DNA of 10,747 nucleotides, taken from positions 1-10,747 of the forward strand of contig JAHJDS010000361.1 in the NCBI GenBank assembly GCA_018812395.1, written 5' to 3'. The position numbers were made by a program, and so were the translations under genes. The notes below the pieces were generated by a model that searched no databases, had not been told where the DNA came from, and was given only the letters and a program-made list of their open reading frames with translations. Of the stretch, positions 6,339 to 10,747 are shown piece after piece (the stretch's first letter is position 1; the number at the start of each line of letters is the position of its first letter). This DNA is from Pseudomonadota bacterium (GTDB taxonomy: Bacteria; Desulfobacterota; Desulfarculia; Desulfarculales; JAHJDS01).

Positions 6339-7357
6339 GTCTTGCTCCGTTTGGGAGTGTTTATGCGTTTTTGGTCCTCGGGCGGCAGGAAGGACTTGTT
6401 GATCCGAATGTCGGCCCGTCTTCGGAGGCGGTTCATCCATTTGGCCAGGGCCCTCTCCTGCAGCTCGAGGTTGAGTTGGGTCAAGATGTTCCGTCGCACC
6501 TGGGCCAGGGGCTTTTGGCCGGCTCCGACCCGTTTCAGGATTTTGACCAGATGCCAACCGTAGACGGTCTTGATGACCGGGCTCCACCGCCCGATGGCCA
6601 GCTTGACCAGTTGGGCGTCGAACCGACGGGGCATCTGGCCCAGTTGCAGGAGCGTCGGCCGCCCGTAGTAGGCCTGCTCGGGAGGGATCTTGAACCGGCC
6701 GATCAGGGTGGCCAAATCCCGGCCGGCCACCAGCAGGGCCCTCAGCTTCTGGGCCTGCTGGGGATCGTGGACCAGAACGTGGTAGCCATAGATCGCCGCC
6801 GAGACGTGGTACTGTGGGCCGTGCTTGCGATAATAGGCCTTGATCTGTTCCTCGGTCGGCTGGATCTTGGAGTAGACCTCGATGTTGATCACCTTTTCGA
6901 TGAGCAGCTGGGTCCTGACCTCCTGCTTCCAGGTGTTGAATTCGATGTACTGGCGGACGATCATGTTGTGAAAGGCCTCGGTGGTCCGGTAGTCGCGCCG
7001 GACCTCGCTCAGCTTGAGGGCCAGCTCCTGCGGGCTGACCGACAGGCCCAACTTCCGGGCCCGCTGCAGGATCAGTTGGCGGTCGATGAGGTCCCGGAGC
7101 ACCAGGGCCTTGAGCTTCGAGTCGATGACAATGGGCTGGCCCGGTTTGAGGGGGGCCAGCTTGAGACGATGGACGGCCGCGGTGAAGTCCTGGACGGTGA
7201 GAGGCCGGCCGTTGATTCGGGCGATGACGTTGTCGTCATCGATCCCGGGCCGCTTGCAGCCGTCGAGCAGCAGCAGACAGACCAGGCCCAAAGCGCCGAG
7301 CAGCACGGCGGCTCGGGCGGTCGTGTCGGCCGCTGGGGTCGTTCGGGGACTCCTCAT
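6335..7357 (-). CDS. SurA/PpiC-like peptidyl-prolyl isomerase lipoprotein, 340 aa
   Basis: Predicted membrane-anchored periplasmic folding factor. A hydrophobic stretch (residues 17-31) leads to LLDGC with Cys34, a plausible lipobox, although Asp at -2 is unusual. The SurA-type N-terminal domain (VIARINGRPLTVQDF, 44-58) precedes a parvulin-like domain at about 185-275. His193 (YGYHVLV) and His269 (YGWHLVKIL) keep the two family histidines. The usual GGDLG loop, however, is replaced by YGRPTLLQLG at 231-240. The C-terminal helix (LAKWMNRLRRRADIRINKS) resembles that of its neighbour, and a charged tail extends beyond it. ATG 7357 has AGGAG 9 nt upstream. The gene follows mfd after 45 nt and overlaps the next SurA-like gene by 4 nt. 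mfd next to SurA/PpiC genes is a familiar deltaproteobacterial arrangement. Confidence 0.82.
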   Translation of the reverse strand: MRSPRTTPAADTTARAAVLLGALGLVCLLLLDGCKRPGIDDDNVIARINGRPLTVQDFTAAVHRLKLAPLKPGQPIVIDSKLKALVLRDLIDRQLILQRARKLGLSVSPQELALKLSEVRRDYRTTEAFHNMIVRQYIEFNTWKQEVRTQLLIEKVINIEVYSKIQPTEEQIKAYYRKHGPQYHVSAAIYGYHVLVHDPQQAQKLRALLVAGRDLATLIGRFKIPPEQAYYGRPTLLQLGQMPRRFDAQLVKLAIGRWSPVIKTVYGWHLVKILKRVGAGQKPLAQVRRNILTQLNLELQERALAKWMNRLRRRADIRINKSFLPPEDQKRINTPKRSKT

Positions 7358-7402
7358 GCCTTTGAGCTCCTGTCCTTACTTTTAAACCTATAGGTTATCA
7401 GT

Positions 7403-10400
7403 TCAGCCCAGGCGATTCAAGAAATTCTTGGCCGCCGCGAAGGGGTCGCCGTCCGGGCCGACCTTGATCGTCAGCGACCCGTCCGGCTTTAGTCCGGGCG
7501 GCGCGGCCGAGCGGCGGACCTGCTCCAGGATGGACTCCAACGGCGCGCTGCCGTCCGCGGCGAAGGTCAGACCCACGCCCCGGGGACCGACCTGGGCGGT
7601 GGTGACCCGGTGTCGTTTGAGGCTCATTTTGAGGTCCACGGCCCGCAGGAGATTGACCACCTCGGCGGGCGGCGGACCGAAGCGATCGACGAGTTCGCGC
7701 TCCACGTCGGCCAGCTCCGACTCCCCGGCCACCGCGGCCAGGCGGCGGTAGAGGGCCAGGCGGAGGTCTTTCTGGGAGATGTAATCGTCCGGGATCCGGG
7801 CCGGGAGGCTGAGTTTCACCTCCGGCTCGATCTCGGGCGGGGCTTCGGGGTCGATCTGGCCGCGCCGGCGCCTGATCTCCCGTTCGAGCATGGCCACGTA
7901 AAGATCGTACCCCACCGCCTGGGCGTGCCCCGACTGGGCGTCGCCCAACAGATTGCCCGCCCCCCGGATGCGCAGGTCGTGCAGGGCGATCTGAAACCCG
8001 GCCCCCAGTTCAGAGAAATCCATCAATACTCTCATCCGCTTACGGGCGTCCTTGGACAGGCCGGCCCGGTGGGGGATGAGCAGGTAGGCGTAGGCCCGGG
8101 CGTCCGACCGGCCGACCCGGCCGCGGAGCTGATAGATCTGGGCCAGGCCGAAGCGATGGGCCTGGTTGATGATCATGGTGTTGGCCGCCGGGATGTCCAG
8201 GCCCGACTCGATGATCGAGGTCGAGACCAGAACGTCCACCTCGCCGCCGACGAACCGGCGCATCTCGTTCTCCAGGGCCCGCTCGGTCATCTGGCCGTGG
8301 GCCACGGTCAGCCGGACCCGGGGCAGGAGCTTTTGCAGGTAGCGGGCCACGGCGCCGATGTTTTTGACCCGGTCGTGGACGAAGAAGACCTGGCCGCCGC
8401 GCCCGACCTCCCGCTCGACGGCCTCGATGACGATCTCCGGCGTAAATCGGGCCAGATAGGTCTTGACCGCCAGGCGGCCCTCCGGGGCGGTGTTGATCAC
8501 GGACAGGTCCCGAATGCCGCTCATGGCCATGTGCATTGTCCGGGGGATGGGCGTGGCGGTCAGGGTCAGGACGTCCACCTGACGCCGGAGCCTTTTCAGC
8601 TTTTCCTTGTGAGACACGCCGAAGCGCTGTTCCTCGTCGACGATGACCAGCCCCAGGTTCTTGAAGACAACGTCTTTTTGGAGCAGCCGGTGGGTGCCGA
8701 TGACGATGTCCAGCTTGCCCTCGCCCAGCCGCCGGAGGATCTCCTTTTGCCGGGCCGGGCTCTTGAAGCGGGACAGGCCCTCGACCAGGATCGGGTACGG
8801 GGCCAGGCGCTCGGTGAACGTCCTGAAGTGCTGCTCGGCCAGGACCGTGGTCGGGACCAGGTAGGCCACCTGCTTGCCGTCGCCCACGGCCAGGAAGGCC
8901 GCCCGCAACGCCACCTCGGTCTTGCCGAAGCCCACGTCGCCGCACACCAGGCGGTCCATGGGTTTGTCGCGCCGCATGTCGAGGTAGACGTCGTCGATGG
9001 ACCGTTTCTGGTCGGGGGTCTCCTGGAAAGGAAAGGCGGCCTCGAACTCCCGCAGATCCCGGTCCGGCGCCGAGAAGGCGTAGCCGGGGCTGATCTGACG
9101 GGCGGCGTAGAGCTCGACCAGGTCGCGGGCGATCTTTTCCACCGCCTTTTTGACTCGGGCCTTGGTCTTGGCCCAGGTCTGCCCGCCCAGCCGGTCCATT
9201 TTGGGCGGACGGTCCGACACGCCCCGGTAGCGGGAGATGACGTGCAGCCGGGACACGGGCAGGTACAGCCGGTCGTTGCCGGCGTACTCGATCTCCAGAA
9301 AATCCTCGCCCGAATCGAGTTGGGCCAGTCCCCGGTAGCGGCCGACGCCGTGCTCCTCGTGGACGATCCAGTCGCCCTCCTTGATCTCGTCAAAGGTGGT
9401 GATCAGGTCGGCGGGCGGGTGCTTGGGACGGGCCCGGCGGGACCGCTCCGTGGTGAACAGCCGGCTCTCGGGGATGACGATCAGTCTCCGGTCCGGGAGC
9501 GCGAAACCGGCGGACAGGTCCCCCGGGACCAGGACGAAAGAACCGGGCTCCAGACCGTCCAGGGGCGGGAGGACCACCCGGGCCTCGAGGTCGTGTCCGG
9601 CGAAGAGTTCGGCCAGCCTGGCGGCCCGCCCCCGTCCCCGACAGGCCAGGACGATTCGCTGCCCGGCGGCCTGCCACTCCTTGACCTGCCCGGCCAGGGG
9701 GGCCAGGAGCGAGGTCTCGGCCTTGGCCCCGTACAGCTTGTCCCGAAGATCGTCCAGAGGGCGGGCCCGGTGATCGACCAGGGTAGCCTCCGGCCCGGCC
9801 ACGGCCAGTTCGGTGACGTCCAGCCGCTCGGACGCGGCCAGGGATCGCCGCACCTCCGCCACGTCGAGCAACAGCCTGTCCGGAGGCAGGGCGAACCGGC
9901 CCCGCTCCCGCCGCCGCTCGTACCGGGCCGCGGCGTCGGCCCGCCCCTCGTCCAGGGCCAGGGCCACCTCCTCGGGTTCGACCACGACCGGCGTCCAGTT
10001 TTCCGCCAGGTAGTCGAACAGGGAGTCGGTGTTCGAATAGAACACGGGCAACAGGCCGGCCAGGCCGTCAAAGGGCGCGGCCCCGTTGATTTTCTCCAAA
10101 AGATCCTGGCGCTCCTGGACCGAAAGGCCCAAGGAGGGGGCGTGGCGGCGGATGAACTCCCGGGCCCGGTCCAGGTTATTCGGGCCGAGCAGGACCTCCC
10201 GGGCCGGCAAAACGATCAGGTCGTCCAGAAAACCCCGGGAGCGCTGGGTAAGCGGGTCAAAGGGGCGGATCGTCTCGACCGCGTCGCCCAGGAAATCGAT
10301 CCGGACCGGGCCGTCGGCCAGGGGGGGATAGAGGTCGATCACCCCGCCCCGGACGGCGAAGTCCCCCCGCTCCTCGACCAGGGACGTGGCAAAGTAGCCG

Positions 10401-10747
10401 CCCCGGACCAGCCGGGCGACAAAGGCCTCGCGGTCCGTTTCCTGTCCGGCCTCGACGTAATCGACCACGTCCGACAGGGCCCGTTTGGGCATCAGTCTGG
10501 CCAGGAGCGCCCGGGCCGTGGTCACCACCAGGTGGGGGCCGTCGGCCGTGGCCAGCCGGTACAGGGCGGCGATCCGCCGGGCGGTGACCTCGGCGGGCGG
10601 GGTCAGCTCGTCGTAGGGCGAGACCTCGTAGGGCGGGAACGGGATCAGTTCGTCGGGCTCGTCGCCGTCATCGTCCCCGGCCAGGAAGAAGGCCAGGTCG
10701 GCTGCCAGCCGTTCGGCGGCGGCCGGCTCGGCTACGACCACCAGCAG
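7403..10747 (-). CDS. mfd: Transcription-repair coupling factor Mfd, missing its N-terminus at the window edge
   Basis: Mfd is a DNA translocase that removes stalled RNA polymerase from damaged DNA and recruits UvrA. The frame is open to the right edge and gives 1114 residues, against roughly 1150-1200 for the family, so about 40-60 N-terminal residues lie outside. Visible parts in order are the UvrB-like region (IPFPPYEVSPYDELTPP; GGYFATSLVEERGDFAVRGG) and the CarD-like RNA polymerase interaction domain (9400-9190, GDWIVHEEHGVGRYRG). The helicase core has Walker A GDVGFGKT (8941-8918), the DEEQ box (8638-8627), TATPIPRT (near 8560) and motif VI LRGRVGRS (near 8110). The C-terminal TRCF domain lies at about 7850-7450. 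No frameshift or lost motif was seen. The GTG at 10741 is internal, since the conserved family sequence continues upstream of it. It heads the visible minus-strand gene run; its promoter is off the window. Confidence 0.96.
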   Translation of the reverse strand: MLVVVAEPAAAERLAADLAFFLAGDDDGDEPDELIPFPPYEVSPYDELTPPAEVTARRIAALYRLATADGPHLVVTTARALLARLMPKRALSDVVDYVEAGQETDREAFVARLVRGGYFATSLVEERGDFAVRGGVIDLYPPLADGPVRIDFLGDAVETIRPFDPLTQRSRGFLDDLIVLPAREVLLGPNNLDRAREFIRRHAPSLGLSVQERQDLLEKINGAAPFDGLAGLLPVFYSNTDSLFDYLAENWTPVVVEPEEVALALDEGRADAAARYERRRERGRFALPPDRLLLDVAEVRRSLAASERLDVTELAVAGPEATLVDHRARPLDDLRDKLYGAKAETSLLAPLAGQVKEWQAAGQRIVLACRGRGRAARLAELFAGHDLEARVVLPPLDGLEPGSFVLVPGDLSAGFALPDRRLIVIPESRLFTTERSRRARPKHPPADLITTFDEIKEGDWIVHEEHGVGRYRGLAQLDSGEDFLEIEYAGNDRLYLPVSRLHVISRYRGVSDRPPKMDRLGGQTWAKTKARVKKAVEKIARDLVELYAARQISPGYAFSAPDRDLREFEAAFPFQETPDQKRSIDDVYLDMRRDKPMDRLVCGDVGFGKTEVALRAAFLAVGDGKQVAYLVPTTVLAEQHFRTFTERLAPYPILVEGLSRFKSPARQKEILRRLGEGKLDIVIGTHRLLQKDVVFKNLGLVIVDEEQRFGVSHKEKLKRLRRQVDVLTLTATPIPRTMHMAMSGIRDLSVINTAPEGRLAVKTYLARFTPEIVIEAVEREVGRGGQVFFVHDRVKNIGAVARYLQKLLPRVRLTVAHGQMTERALENEMRRFVGGEVDVLVSTSIIESGLDIPAANTMIINQAHRFGLAQIYQLRGRVGRSDARAYAYLLIPHRAGLSKDARKRMRVLMDFSELGAGFQIALHDLRIRGAGNLLGDAQSGHAQAVGYDLYVAMLEREIRRRRGQIDPEAPPEIEPEVKLSLPARIPDDYISQKDLRLALYRRLAAVAGESELADVERELVDRFGPPPAEVVNLLRAVDLKMSLKRHRVTTAQVGPRGVGLTFAADGSAPLESILEQVRRSAAPPGLKPDGSLTIKVGPDGDPFAAAKNFLNRLG

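Noticed and set aside
6339..6587. Upstream start for the second SurA-like protein (417 aa form).
   Set aside because: It would overlap the preceding gene by about 250 nt and bury the signal peptide; ATG 6338 overlaps the stop codon in the usual way.
5178..7393. Two long plus-strand open frames (461 and 358 codons) opposite the SurA-like genes.
   Set aside because: Low-complexity His/Asp/Gly/Leu-rich antisense translations; the minus strand encodes recognisable signal peptides and SurA domains.
7385..7396. Perfect 12-bp palindrome AACCTATAGGTT between mfd and the SurA-like gene.
   Set aside because: A palindrome of this length is expected by chance about two to three times in 10 kb, and there is no supporting promoter.

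Overview
The window looks like a chromosomal segment from a GC-rich Gram-negative bacterium. Lipoproteins with lipoboxes, a periplasmic SurA-type chaperone pair and a classic mfd-surA linkage suggest a deltaproteobacterium (Desulfobacterota-like). That assignment is inference from gene content and base composition; no marker gene settles it. No rRNA, tRNA, CRISPR array, intact insertion sequence or phage gene was seen.

Layout. (1) 1-1048, minus: the first 349 codons of an acetoacetyl-CoA synthetase-type ligase, cut by the left window edge. (2) 1049-1324: a divergent promoter region with candidate sigma70 promoters on both strands. (3) 1325-1804, plus: a short WrbA-like flavodoxin with a strong promoter, a clear ribosome binding site and a candidate terminator. 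(4) 1970-2551, plus: a small lipoprotein of unknown function. (5) 2551-3107: a 556-base convergent intergenic region made of a modular repeat. A 28-bp hairpin unit A is followed by a 12-nt variable spacer and a 68-bp unit B, with extra tandem A units. Embedded in it is an 18-codon diverged duplicate of the recO 3' end, including its own stop codon. (6) 3108-10747, minus: a run of five genes read mfd -> SurA-like lipoprotein -> SurA-like secreted protein -> mgtE -> recO. Two junctions are ATGA stop/start overlaps. mfd is cut by the right edge and lacks about its first 40-60 residues.

How the genes fit together: Mfd (transcription-coupled repair) and RecO (recombinational repair) bracket two envelope folding factors and a magnesium channel. 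The overlaps imply co-transcription and translational coupling within each pair, though no single pathway joins all five. The two SurA-like proteins look like a membrane-anchored plus soluble pair acting on outer membrane proteins. The ligase and flavodoxin are divergently transcribed and may share regulation, but nothing seen shows a functional link.

The least explained part is 2551-3107. It combines a modular repeat, hairpins with compensatory base changes, and a recO tail that differs from the intact one mainly by synonymous and conservative changes. It looks like a rearrangement scar where a recO allele was replaced or duplicated next to a dispersed repeat family.
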